From: Microtetraspora sp. NBRC 13810
GTDB lineage: Bacteria; Actinomycetota; Actinomycetes; Streptosporangiales; Streptosporangiaceae
Length of the DNA: 64,000 nucleotides
Reading direction: 5' to 3'
Assembly: GCF_030268685.1 (NCBI RefSeq)
Contig: NZ_BSRQ01000003.1
Location: 286,598-350,597, forward strand
This document shows positions 44,245 to 52,250 of the stretch, one piece after another. The notes under the pieces are model-generated. The model had not been told where the DNA came from and made no database searches. It worked only from the letters and a program-made list of their open reading frames with translations. The position numbers and the translations under genes are program-made. Each line of letters starts with the position of its first letter. Position 1 is the stretch's first letter.

Positions 44245-46305
44245 TTGCGAGTCCTGGCCGTTGTTCCCGCCCGTGGTGGTTCAGTGGGCGTCCCGCTGAA
44301 GAATCTCGCCCAGGTGGGCGGCACGCCGCTCGTCGCCCGCGCGGTCCGGGCCTGCGTGCGGGCAGAGCTCGTCGACGAGGTCGTGGTCAGCACCGACCAT
44401 GACGGGATCGCCGAAGCCGCCAGGGCAGCAGGCGCCACGGTGATCGACCGTCCGGCCGAGCTGAGCGGCGCCGCCGCCTCCAGCGAGTCCGCCGTGCTGC
44501 ACGCGCTCGACAACACCGGCGAAGCACCCGACGTGGTCCTCCTCGTCCAGTGCACCAGCGCCTTCATCGACCCGGCCGACCTCGACGCCGCCGTGGCCAA
44601 GGTGCTCGCCGGCGAGGCGGATGTCGTCTTCTCCGGCCTGCCCACCCACGAGTTCCTGTGGGGTGAGAACGGCACCGGCATCAACCACGACCCCGCCGTA
44701 CGGCCGCGCCGCCAGGACCTGGAGCCGCACTACCGGGAGACCGGCGCCTTCTACGTGATGCGCGCCGAGGGCCTGCGCGAGCACGGCCACCGCTTCTTCG
44801 GCACGGTCGCCGTCCAGCCGGTGGACGCGGGCGAGGCCATCGAGGTCGACACCCCGGAGGACCTCGAGGTCGTCCGCGCGCTCGCCCCGGTCCTGGACCG
44901 GCCCGAGCCGATCGACGTCGACGCCGTGATCACCGACTTCGACGGCGTGCACACCGACGACAGCGCGCACGTCGACCAGGACGGCCGGGAGTCGGTCGCG
45001 GTCAGCCGCTCCGACGGCATGGGCGTCTCGCTGCTGCGCCGGGCCGGTGTGAAGCTCCTGATCATGTCCACCGAGCACAACCCGGTGGTGACCGCCCGCG
45101 CCCGCAAGCTCGGCGTCCCGGTGCTCCAGGGCCTGGCCGACAAGGCGACCGTGCTGCGCGACTGGCTGGCCATCGAGGGCCTCGACCCGGCCCGCGTCGC
45201 CTACGTGGGCAACGACGTCAACGATCTCGGCGCGATGGCCGAGGTCGGCTGGCCGATCACCGTGCCGGACGCGCACCCGCGGGTCCGCGCCGCCGCGCGC
45301 GTCGTGCTGTCCCACGCGGGCGGGGCGGGAGCCGTACGGGAGGTGTGCGACCGGGTGCTGGCCGCGCGGCCCGGCGCCGAGCTGGCGCCCGCGCCGGCCG
45401 CGCCGCGCGCCGAGCTGCGGCTCAGCCCGGTGGCCAGGCCGGTGCAGATCGGCGACCTGCTCGTGGGCGCCGGCCAGCCGGTGTACATGATCGGCGAGAT
45501 CGGCATCAACCACAACGGCGACCTGGACATCGCGCGCCGGCTCATCGACGTGGCCGCCGACGCGGGCTGCCAGGCGGTGAAGTTCCAGAAGCGCACTCCG
45601 GAGATCTGCGTCCCGCTGGAGCAGCGTGACCAGATCCGTCAGACGCCGTGGGGCGAGATGACGTACCTGGAGTACAAGGAGCGCACCGAGTTCGGCATCG
45701 ACGAGTACACCCAGATCGCGAAGTACTGCGAGGAGCGCGGCGTCCAGTGGTTCGCCTCGCCGTGGGACGTGCCGTCGGTGGAGTTCCTGGAGGACATGAA
45801 CGTCGTCACGCACAAGGTCGCCTCGGCCAGCGTGACCGACCACGAGATGCTGCGGGTGCTCGCCGCCACCGGCAAGCCGATCATCCTGTCCACCGGCATG
45901 TCCACGCTGGAGGAGATCGACCGGGCCGTGGAGATCCTCGGCACCGGCAAGCTCGTGATGATGCACGCCACCTCCACCTACCCGCTGCCCCCGGAGGAGG
46001 CCAACCTCCGCACGATCGTCACCCTCCAGGAACGGTACGGCGTGCCGGTGGGCTACTCGGGTCACGAGCGCGGCCTGCAGATCTCCATGGCGGCCGTCAC
46101 CCTCGGCGCCGTGGCCGTGGAGCGGCACATCACGCTGGACCGCACGATGTGGGGTTCGGACCACGCCGCCTCGCTGGAGCCCGCCGGGCTGGAGCACCTG
46201 GTCCGGGACATCCGGATCATCGAGACCGCGCTCGGTGACGGCGTCAAGCGCGTCTTCCCCGGCGAGGAGGCGCCCAAGTCCCGGCTGCGCCGCGTGACCG
46301 TCTGA
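44245..46305 (+). CDS. trifunctional nonulosonate enzyme: CMP-sialate synthetase, HAD phosphatase and NeuB synthase fusion
   Basis: 686 residues in three modules. Residues 1-220 are a NeuA-like cytidylyltransferase (LAVVPARGGSVGVPLKN; LLVQCTSAFID; HYRETGAFYVM). Residues 225-375 are a KdsC/HAD phosphatase (ITDFDGVHTDD, GNDVNDLGAM). Residues 400-686 are a NeuB-like PEP-condensing synthase (YMIGEIGINHNGDLDIARRL; AVKFQKR; ASPWDVPSV; YPLPPEEANL; GYSGHE). The C-terminal SAF (antifreeze-like) domain of usual NeuB proteins is missing. One chain could thus make a 9-phosphate sugar acid, dephosphorylate it and charge it to CMP, a logic that fits Kdn-9-P or Neu5Ac-9-P. The TTG start has AGGAG upstream. 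It begins a surface-glycan locus. Confidence 0.92.
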   Translation: MRVLAVVPARGGSVGVPLKNLAQVGGTPLVARAVRACVRAELVDEVVVSTDHDGIAEAARAAGATVIDRPAELSGAAASSESAVLHALDNTGEAPDVVLLVQCTSAFIDPADLDAAVAKVLAGEADVVFSGLPTHEFLWGENGTGINHDPAVRPRRQDLEPHYRETGAFYVMRAEGLREHGHRFFGTVAVQPVDAGEAIEVDTPEDLEVVRALAPVLDRPEPIDVDAVITDFDGVHTDDSAHVDQDGRESVAVSRSDGMGVSLLRRAGVKLLIMSTEHNPVVTARARKLGVPVLQGLADKATVLRDWLAIEGLDPARVAYVGNDVNDLGAMAEVGWPITVPDAHPRVRAAARVVLSHAGGAGAVREVCDRVLAARPGAELAPAPAAPRAELRLSPVARPVQIGDLLVGAGQPVYMIGEIGINHNGDLDIARRLIDVAADAGCQAVKFQKRTPEICVPLEQRDQIRQTPWGEMTYLEYKERTEFGIDEYTQIAKYCEERGVQWFASPWDVPSVEFLEDMNVVTHKVASASVTDHEMLRVLAATGKPIILSTGMSTLEEIDRAVEILGTGKLVMMHATSTYPLPPEEANLRTIVTLQERYGVPVGYSGHERGLQISMAAVTLGAVAVERHITLDRTMWGSDHAASLEPAGLEHLVRDIRIIETALGDGVKRVFPGEEAPKSRLRRVTV

Positions 46306-46339
46306 CACCGCCGGGAGGCCGGCGGCCTCCGGCGAACCG

Positions 46340-46373
46340 GAACGTGATCCCGCGCCCGCGCGGGATCACGTTC
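46340..46373. terminator. strong hairpin between the nonulosonate enzyme and the glycosyltransferase
   Basis: GAACGTGATCCCGCG and its exact complement form a perfect 15-bp stem with a 4-base loop, followed by a TC-rich run. It stands 34 bases after the stop. It can end transcription or set the ratio between the enzyme and the glycosyltransferases downstream. Confidence 0.8.
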
Positions 46374-46414
46374 TCTTCCCCCCACTGTCGGAACGTGGTC
46401 CCAGAAGGAGAGAT

Positions 46415-47398
46415 TTGATCACGCTTTCGGTCGTCCTGCCGGTCAAGGACGCCGAGCTCTACATCGGCGACGCGCTCACCTCGCTGACCCGCAACGCGCG
46501 GCCAGGCTACGAGTTCATCGTGGTGGACGACGGATCGGCGGACGCCACCGGGCGGATCATCGACGACTTCCGCGGTGAGCTGCCCGGGCTGAGCGTCCTG
46601 CGCAACCCGGCCCCCGTCGGGCTGGCCGACGCCCGCAACCTGGGCCTGTCGCTCGCCTCCGGCCGGTACGTCACGTACATGGACGGCGACGACTGGCTCG
46701 CCCCGGGCTATCTTCCACGGCTGGTGGCCGCCATCGAGGACCTGGGCTGCGACTTCGTCCGGGTGGACCACGTGCAGGCCGAGGGCCGCAAGCGGGTCGT
46801 GCACCGGGCGCCGCAGGCCAGGCGCGGCGTGGTCCTCGACCCCCGGGACGGCATCCTGCCGGTGGACGGCAGGTCGATGGTCGACTACCCGTACGCGTGG
46901 GCCGGGATCTACCGGCGTGACCTGGGCGACCTGCTGACCTTCCCGGGCCATCTGCACACCGCCGAGGACCGGCCGTGGATCTGGCGGCTGCACCGCAGGG
47001 CGCGTTCGTACGCGGTGGTGTCCCTCGCCGGGCTCTTCTACCGGCGGCAGGTGCCCGGCTCGCTCACCCAGATCGGCGACGAGCGGCAGTTGCAGATCTT
47101 CGACGCCTTCGAGCTGGTGTTCAAGGACCTCGAAGAGGAGCCGGTCTTCCTGCCCAAGGCGGTGCGCAACCTGTGCGCGCTGATCGCGCACCACCTCGAA
47201 CTCGCCGAGCGCTTCAGCCCGGAGCTGCGGGTGAAGTTCGACGAGCGGGCCGCGGACGCGCTGCGGCGGCTGCCCTCCGACCTGCTCGCCGCGACGCTCA
47301 CCAGGATCGAGTCCGAGCGCGCGCGGGCGCTGAGCGCCCTCATCCCGGAACTGGAAGTGGATCTGCCCGGCCCCCGGCCCCCGCAGGAGGACGCATGA
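46415..47398 (+). CDS. family 2 glycosyltransferase
   Basis: 327-residue GT-A enzyme. SVVLPVKDAELYIGDALTSL, FIVVDDGSADAT and the metal-binding MDGDDWL are classic GT2 motifs. The C-terminal 120 residues are helical. There is no membrane segment, so it works at the inner face. TTG start with AAGGAGAGA upstream. It overlaps the polysialyltransferase-like gene by four bases (ATGA), so they are translated together. The transferred sugar is unknown. Confidence 0.9.
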   Translation: MITLSVVLPVKDAELYIGDALTSLTRNARPGYEFIVVDDGSADATGRIIDDFRGELPGLSVLRNPAPVGLADARNLGLSLASGRYVTYMDGDDWLAPGYLPRLVAAIEDLGCDFVRVDHVQAEGRKRVVHRAPQARRGVVLDPRDGILPVDGRSMVDYPYAWAGIYRRDLGDLLTFPGHLHTAEDRPWIWRLHRRARSYAVVSLAGLFYRRQVPGSLTQIGDERQLQIFDAFELVFKDLEEEPVFLPKAVRNLCALIAHHLELAERFSPELRVKFDERAADALRRLPSDLLAATLTRIESERARALSALIPELEVDLPGPRPPQEDA

Positions 47399-48717
47399 CC
47401 CGGCTCTTCTACGCCTCGACGCTGTTCGGCGCCATGACACTGGCCGCCGCGATCGACGCGGGGCGGTTCGGCCCGCGCGAGGGGCGGCAGATCCTCATGG
47501 TGTCCAACAACGCCGCCATCCCCGAGGTCGCCACCGCGCTGGACGAGGCCCCGGCCTTCGCGGCGCTGCGCTCGCGGTTCGACGAGGTCTGGTCGTGGAA
47601 CGAGATCGTCGCCCCGTTGCACCCGTCGGACTGGAAGGCCCGGGTCATCGAGGTGCCGATGATCGGCCGCCTGGTGTCCTCGCACCTGTCCCTCGGCGAC
47701 GGCCCGGACGAGCTCGTCGTGGAGTCCATCGCGGTGCCGCCCGCGCGCACGATCGCCGGACTGGTCCGGGACTGCCCGATCACGGTCTACTCCGACGGCC
47801 TGATGAGCTACGGCCCCACCCGCGACCCGCTGCCGCTGGAGATCTCCGGCCGCATCACCCGGCTGCTCCACCTGGACCTGGTGCCCGGCCTGACCCCGCT
47901 GCTGCTCAGCGAGTACGGCGTGCCGGCCGAGCGACTCCCCGACGCCGCGTTCACCGGCGTGATCGGCCAGGTGGCCGCCGCGGTGCGGGACCTGGTGGCG
48001 GACGACGCGGCCGGCGACCCGCTCATCCTGGGCCAGTACCTCTCCGCGCTGGACGTGCTCAGCCGCCCGGAGGAGGAGGCCCTGCACGCCGACATGCTGC
48101 GCGGCCTCGCCGCCCGCGGCCACACCCAGGTGATCTTCAAGCCGCATCCCGCCGCCGGGCGGGGGCACGTGCGCGCGCTGCGGGAGACCGCCGAGGAGCT
48201 CGGGGTCAGGCTCGTCGTGGCGGGCGAGACGGTGCCCGCCGAGGCGCTCTTCGCCGCGCTGCGCCCGTCGCTGGTCGTCGGCTGCTTCTCCACCGCGCTG
48301 GCCACCGCCCGGCGCTACTTCGGCCTCCCGGTGGCCACCATGGGCGGGGAGCTCGTGCTGGAACGGCTCACGCCGTACGAGAACAGCAACCGCGTCCCCG
48401 CCACCCTCATCGACGCCACCACGCCGCTGCTGCGCCCGGACGGCGGCCTGGAGGATCCGCCGGTCGCCGCGGAGCGGGTCGTGCCGCTGGTCCAGGCGGT
48501 CGGGTTCTGCATGCAGAGCACGGTCTACCCGGAGCTGCGCGAGACCGCCGCCGCCTACGTGGACGAGGCGGGGCCGGGGCGCTACTTCAAACGCCAGCGG
48601 CTGTCCTCGGTCGGCGTGCCGTACCGGGTGGAGGACGGCGGCGCGGCGGCCAGGCCGGCGAAGGAGCCGGCGAGCGCGCTCAACCGGCTGCGCCGCAGGC
48701 TCTCGCGTTCCATCTGA
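47395..48717 (+). CDS. alpha-2,8-polysialyltransferase-like glycosyltransferase
   Basis: 440 residues of the bacterial polysialyltransferase-like family (GT-B fold). TRLFYASTLFGAMTLAAAID starts the N-terminal Rossmann domain. VIFKPHPAAGRGH and LVVGCFSTALATARRYFG are the CMP-binding HP and ST motifs of the sialyltransferase superfamily (GT38/GT52). It would transfer CMP-activated nonulosonic acid made by the fusion enzyme encoded upstream. Whether it makes a polymer or a single linkage is unknown. It is convergent with the next two genes, with a hairpin between. Confidence 0.85.
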   Translation: MTRLFYASTLFGAMTLAAAIDAGRFGPREGRQILMVSNNAAIPEVATALDEAPAFAALRSRFDEVWSWNEIVAPLHPSDWKARVIEVPMIGRLVSSHLSLGDGPDELVVESIAVPPARTIAGLVRDCPITVYSDGLMSYGPTRDPLPLEISGRITRLLHLDLVPGLTPLLLSEYGVPAERLPDAAFTGVIGQVAAAVRDLVADDAAGDPLILGQYLSALDVLSRPEEEALHADMLRGLAARGHTQVIFKPHPAAGRGHVRALRETAEELGVRLVVAGETVPAEALFAALRPSLVVGCFSTALATARRYFGLPVATMGGELVLERLTPYENSNRVPATLIDATTPLLRPDGGLEDPPVAAERVVPLVQAVGFCMQSTVYPELRETAAAYVDEAGPGRYFKRQRLSSVGVPYRVEDGGAAARPAKEPASALNRLRRRLSRSI

Positions 48718-48749
48718 TCGGCTTTTCGCGCCGTTGACGCCGCCCGTGT

Positions 48750-48778
48750 GGCCGGCCGCCGCTCACGCGGGGCCGGCC
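48750..48778. terminator. terminator between the convergent glycan genes
   Basis: GGCCGGCC at 48750-48757 and 48771-48778 form an 8-bp stem with a 13-base loop and a TTTCC tail. It lies in the 71-base gap between the convergent stops. Confidence 0.6.
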
Positions 48779-48788
48779 TTTCCGGCTG

Positions 48789-50048
48789 TCAGGTGATGGC
48801 TTTGAGGTAGCGGCGCACCCGCCGCTTGGCGCGGTAGCCCACCCGGAGCATGTCCGGCGGGATCTCGACGCGGAGCCTGGCCCTGCGCCGGGCGGCGGCG
48901 TGCTGCGGGCCGTCGAGCAGGGACGCGGCGGGGCGCAGCCGGCCGGCGCGGGCCTCGGTGGACATCGCCGCGAGCCGGGCGGCCCAGTCGGCGGCGGCCC
49001 TGTCGTGGAAGTAGTTGGCCTGGCACCAGGCGGGCAGCGGGTCGCGGAACTCGCCCTTGGCCAGCTCCTCCAGGGTGCCGAGGCAGCCGCTGCCCTCGAA
49101 GACGAGGTTGATCATCTCGGCGCTGACGCCGAAGTCGGACAGCACCAGCAGCGGCACCGACTGGGCGATCGCCTCCAGGGCCGCGGTGGAGCTGACGGTC
49201 ACGAATCCGACGGCGTGCGCGAGGTGCTCGTGCATGGCCCCGTCGGCGAACCGGACGCCGCCGTCGCGCACCCGGCCCTGGGCGACCAGCTCGCGCCACA
49301 GCCGCTCGTAGTGGTAGCGCTCGTTGTGCGTCTGCCGCTCGCCGTCCCTGGCCCTGAGCTTGACCACGACGTCGAGGTCGGGGCGCCGGTCGGCGAGCGC
49401 GGCCAGCGCGAACAGCACGCTCTCCCGGTCCTCCCTGCGCCGCGGCACCTTGGCCTGGGTGGCGAAGACGACACGGTCGCGGGGGCCGGTCGGCGCCACC
49501 GTGGTCCCGTGGTCGAGGAAGGGCAGCCGGGCCAGCCCGATCGCCCCTCCCCCGCCGAGCCGCTCGGCCACCGCCGAGAACTCGCCCACCTCGCGCCCGC
49601 TGTGCAGCACGAACAGGTCGCAGCCGCTGCGGAACAGCCACGCCTTGTCGGTCGCGGGCACCGAGATGCCCGGCAGGCCGGAGACGAACACCGGGCGCGG
49701 GGAGAGGCCGTCGAGCACCTCCGAGACCAGCACGTCCACCACCGGGCCGGTGCAGGCGACCAGGACCGCGTCCGGCTGGAACCGCTCGGCCAGGCGGCGC
49801 AGCCGGCGGGCGGACAGGACGGGAGGCAGGCCGCTGTCGTCACCGTCCTCCACGGCCGGGCCGGCGGACCGCGCCGCGGCGGCGCCGGAGCGGGTGCCGG
49901 CGACCGCGGCCCGGATCTGCCCGGACGAGGGGGCGATCGGCGTGCGGATGACGACGAGCTCTGTGGCGCTCCCCGCGGGCAGGCCGTCGAGCAGGCATGC
50001 GGCCCACTTCAGATAAGAGTCCGAGTCGGCCACCGCCAGGACCTTCAC
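48789..50048 (-). CDS. DUF6716-like putative glycosyltransferase
   Basis: 419 residues with a GT-B-like two-domain pattern. KVLAVADSDSYLKWA starts the first domain. The second has VVFATQAKVPRRREDRESV, VVVKLRARDGE and VTVSSTAALEAIAQSVPLLVLSDFGV, which resembles the donor-binding half of sialyl- and CDP-glycerol-type transferases. I recall the family as DUF6716, a putative glycosyltransferase. It starts at a GTG overlapping the stop of the upstream gene (GTGA). The basic C-terminal tail (RAKRRVRRYLK) could bind the membrane. It belongs to the nonulosonate locus by position. Confidence 0.7.
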   Translation of the reverse strand: MKVLAVADSDSYLKWAACLLDGLPAGSATELVVIRTPIAPSSGQIRAAVAGTRSGAAAARSAGPAVEDGDDSGLPPVLSARRLRRLAERFQPDAVLVACTGPVVDVLVSEVLDGLSPRPVFVSGLPGISVPATDKAWLFRSGCDLFVLHSGREVGEFSAVAERLGGGGAIGLARLPFLDHGTTVAPTGPRDRVVFATQAKVPRRREDRESVLFALAALADRRPDLDVVVKLRARDGERQTHNERYHYERLWRELVAQGRVRDGGVRFADGAMHEHLAHAVGFVTVSSTAALEAIAQSVPLLVLSDFGVSAEMINLVFEGSGCLGTLEELAKGEFRDPLPAWCQANYFHDRAAADWAARLAAMSTEARAGRLRPAASLLDGPQHAAARRRARLRVEIPPDMLRVGYRAKRRVRRYLKAIT

Positions 50049-51088
50049 CGAGTAACTCCTGAGTCATGATGTGCGAACATTTGCAGGTGGGAACGTAGGG
50101 AGGGGGCCGCCTGCGCGGTCCACCAGTCGTCCGGCACCTCCACCGCGTCGACGCTCACCCCGCGGGCCGACAGCAGCACCCGCAGCGACGTGACGGCCGT
50201 GGAGGGCAGGCTCAGCACACGTTGTTCCGCCGACAGACCGCGTAGCGTCATTTCGGCGGGCGCTCCGCCATCGTAGACCCGAATGCCCGGTTGTTCCCGA
50301 ACTCGATCGAGATCTCCGGGATCTTCTCTCCGGTGCGGGAAATAGGCGACCGGGCCGTCCGTGCCGAGCCCGGCGAGCCAGTCGAAGTAGCGGTCGCGGT
50401 GGATCAGGCCGTTGCGGACCAGCGACGTGCCGAGCACGATCGTCCGCTCGCCGGGCAGCGGCCGGGCGAGGGGCTGGGCGCGCAGCCAGGCGAAGTCGTG
50501 CAGCACCAGCCGGGCGCCCGCGCGGCGGACCCCGTCGGCGAGGGCCTCGGGCACGGGGAGCGCGGTGAAGACCGACAGCCGTCCGGCCCGGGCGGCGGCG
50601 CGCAGCCGCAGCCCGGCCGCGGTGCCGAGGGCGTAGCGCAGCGGCCCGGCCTGGGCTCTGGCCCGCAGCAGGGGCTTCCAGGGCCGTCCGCCGAGAAGTT
50701 CGAGCAGATGGATGGTGGCGAGCCCGTCGTCGACGATCACCACGCGGCGCGGGAAGGCGGTGAGCAGGCTGAGCTGGACCTTGCCGGAGAACGCGTCGCC
50801 CACCGCCCAGGTGGCGCCGCGGCGGGGGCGGCGCATCTCGCTCTCCGGCGCGGTGAGCGTCGCGCCGGGCGGCAGCGCCAGCCCTTTGAGCTCGCGGCGG
50901 GTCGCGTTCAGCGCGGGGAGTTTGGCCCGTGGCACCACCTGCGTGTCCGCGCCGAGCAACCCCGCATGATGGGCCTCCACCGCGCAGAGCATCTGCAGCG
51001 GGGATTCCACCCAGGCCACGGCCGACCCTTGCTCCCGCGCGTGGTGCGGCCGACCATCTTCCTCCACGCCGGATCTTGACCCGTTCAC
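50045..51088 (-). CDS. sialyltransferase-like protein of the GT52/polysialyltransferase superfamily
   Basis: 347 residues. AWVESPLQMLCAVEAHHAG near residue 25 is the typical opening of this family. VVIVDDGLATIHLLELLGG and YFPHRREDP, then VLSLPSTAVTSL, correspond to the superfamily HP and ST motifs (here PHR and PST). It should act on CMP-nonulosonate. The start is a GTG at 51088, with a TAACGT box upstream (near leaderless); a GTG at 51019 with a better ribosome site gives a shorter form. It precedes the DUF6716 gene with a 4-base overlap. Confidence 0.7.
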   Translation of the reverse strand: MNGSRSGVEEDGRPHHAREQGSAVAWVESPLQMLCAVEAHHAGLLGADTQVVPRAKLPALNATRRELKGLALPPGATLTAPESEMRRPRRGATWAVGDAFSGKVQLSLLTAFPRRVVIVDDGLATIHLLELLGGRPWKPLLRARAQAGPLRYALGTAAGLRLRAAARAGRLSVFTALPVPEALADGVRRAGARLVLHDFAWLRAQPLARPLPGERTIVLGTSLVRNGLIHRDRYFDWLAGLGTDGPVAYFPHRREDPGDLDRVREQPGIRVYDGGAPAEMTLRGLSAEQRVLSLPSTAVTSLRVLLSARGVSVDAVEVPDDWWTAQAAPSLRSHLQMFAHHDSGVTR

Positions 51089-51320
51089 GACAGGGCCACG
51101 TTAGCCCGGGTTGCTTAAGGCATCGGGAACCAAGAGTGAACAGACGGCCACGTGCACGCTCACGATCACTTAATGTCCCATTTGCCCTCCCATAGCCTCA
51201 TGTATTACCTTTTCAGGAATTAGGTACTCGTTCGTGCCTGTTTGTCGGGTTTGAACGTTTGCCTGGTCATTGCAAGCACCGCGCCCACGTGGCGGGATCC
51301 CCATCCCGTCTTGGGGCGCG

Positions 51321-51455
51321 GCCGCCGAGTCCGCGCGAGCGGAGCCGGGGACCCATCTCTCCCATGGGGTGAATCGGTCCGCCGCCTCGTCAGAGGCGGG
51401 GGTGCCGTAGGGCCGCCTTCCAGGTCCGAACCCGTCAGCTAACTCGGTAGGCGGC
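51321..51455 (+). promoter_or_regulatory. c-di-AMP riboswitch (ydaO-yuaA class)
   Basis: Conserved blocks in order: GCCGCCGAGTCCG, then GCGGAGCCGGGGACCCA, TGGGGTGAATCGG, GTAGGG, CCGAACCCGTCAGCTAAC and TCGGTAGGCGGC. GCCGCC (51321-51326) pairs with GGCGGC (51450-51455) to close the aptamer. This matches the ydaO-yuaA family, which binds c-di-AMP and turns genes off. In actinobacteria it is known ahead of secreted cell-wall hydrolases. Here it ends 24 bases before the CHAP-protein ATG. 51089-51320 carries no other feature I can support. Confidence 0.93.
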
Positions 51456-51479
51456 ATGGAAGCAAGGAGCTCTCCCCCT

Positions 51480-52145
51480 ATGTCCCTCTCCCGGATCAGT
51501 GAGCGAACGCGAACCCGCCTCGTGTGTGGCGTGGCGGGTCTCGCCCTGGCCGCCGGCGCCGTCGCCGGCCCGGTCGCCTCCGCCTACGCGGACAGCCCCA
51601 CCGACACCGCCGTGCGCGTCCCCGCCGCGGCGGACAAGGCGGCCAAGATGGTCACCGCCCAGGACGTGATCAACCTCGCCATGCGCCAGGTCGGCATCAG
51701 CGAGAACAGCTACGGCGGCGGCACGAAGTTCCAGCAGTGGTACATGAACACCCAGCGCGCCAAGGAGACCCTGGCCCGGGACGGCGGCGGCACCCCCGCC
51801 ATCTACCTGAACGCCCCGTGGTGCGCGATGTTCGTCTCCTGGCTGGGCGACCAGCTCGGCATCCGGCCGATCCTCGGCTGGGACGCCTACACCGTCACCT
51901 ACGCCAAGTGGTTCCAGAACAACGGGCACTGGGGCGACGTCGCCAAGCCGGGCGCGGTCGTCTTCTACGCCTGGAACGGCAGCAAGGACGTCGACAGCGT
52001 CGACCACGTCGGCATCGTCGTGCAGGACAACGGCGACGGCACCATCAAGACCGTCGAAGGCAACACCGGACGCGGCCAGGTCGAGGTCAGGATCCGGCCC
52101 AAGAGCCAGGTCGTCGGCTACGGCTACCCGCAGTACACCGCCTGA
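51480..52145 (+). CDS. secreted CHAP-domain cell-wall hydrolase, riboswitch-controlled
   Basis: 221 residues. A signal peptide spans about 1-38 (hydrophobic VCGVAGLALAAGAVAG; cleavage near AYA-DS). The mature protein has a CHAP (NlpC-like amidase/endopeptidase) domain. APWCAMFVSWLGDQLG holds the nucleophile Cys, VDHVGIVVQDN the His, and TVEGNT the polar third residue. It would cut peptidoglycan peptides outside the cell. The ATG at 51480 with AAGGAG upstream gives the normal signal peptide; one at 51456 is open. Expression is expected to fall when c-di-AMP is high. Confidence 0.92.
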   Translation: MSLSRISERTRTRLVCGVAGLALAAGAVAGPVASAYADSPTDTAVRVPAAADKAAKMVTAQDVINLAMRQVGISENSYGGGTKFQQWYMNTQRAKETLARDGGGTPAIYLNAPWCAMFVSWLGDQLGIRPILGWDAYTVTYAKWFQNNGHWGDVAKPGAVVFYAWNGSKDVDSVDHVGIVVQDNGDGTIKTVEGNTGRGQVEVRIRPKSQVVGYGYPQYTA

Positions 52146-52250
52146 CCGACTCCCCCACCGGGTGTCGCCCGGCCGGGATCCCGCACTCCGCGAGGCGGCA
52201 GGACGCCTCCCGCGGAGCCCCCGAGGGACCTGGACCGACGCGACATCCCC

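Noticed and set aside
44184-44402. ATG with a fair ribosome site opening a frame into the fusion gene
   Set aside because: The frame overlaps the nonulosonate enzyme out of phase and the product is unstructured. The TTG at 44245 with AGGAG starts the real gene.
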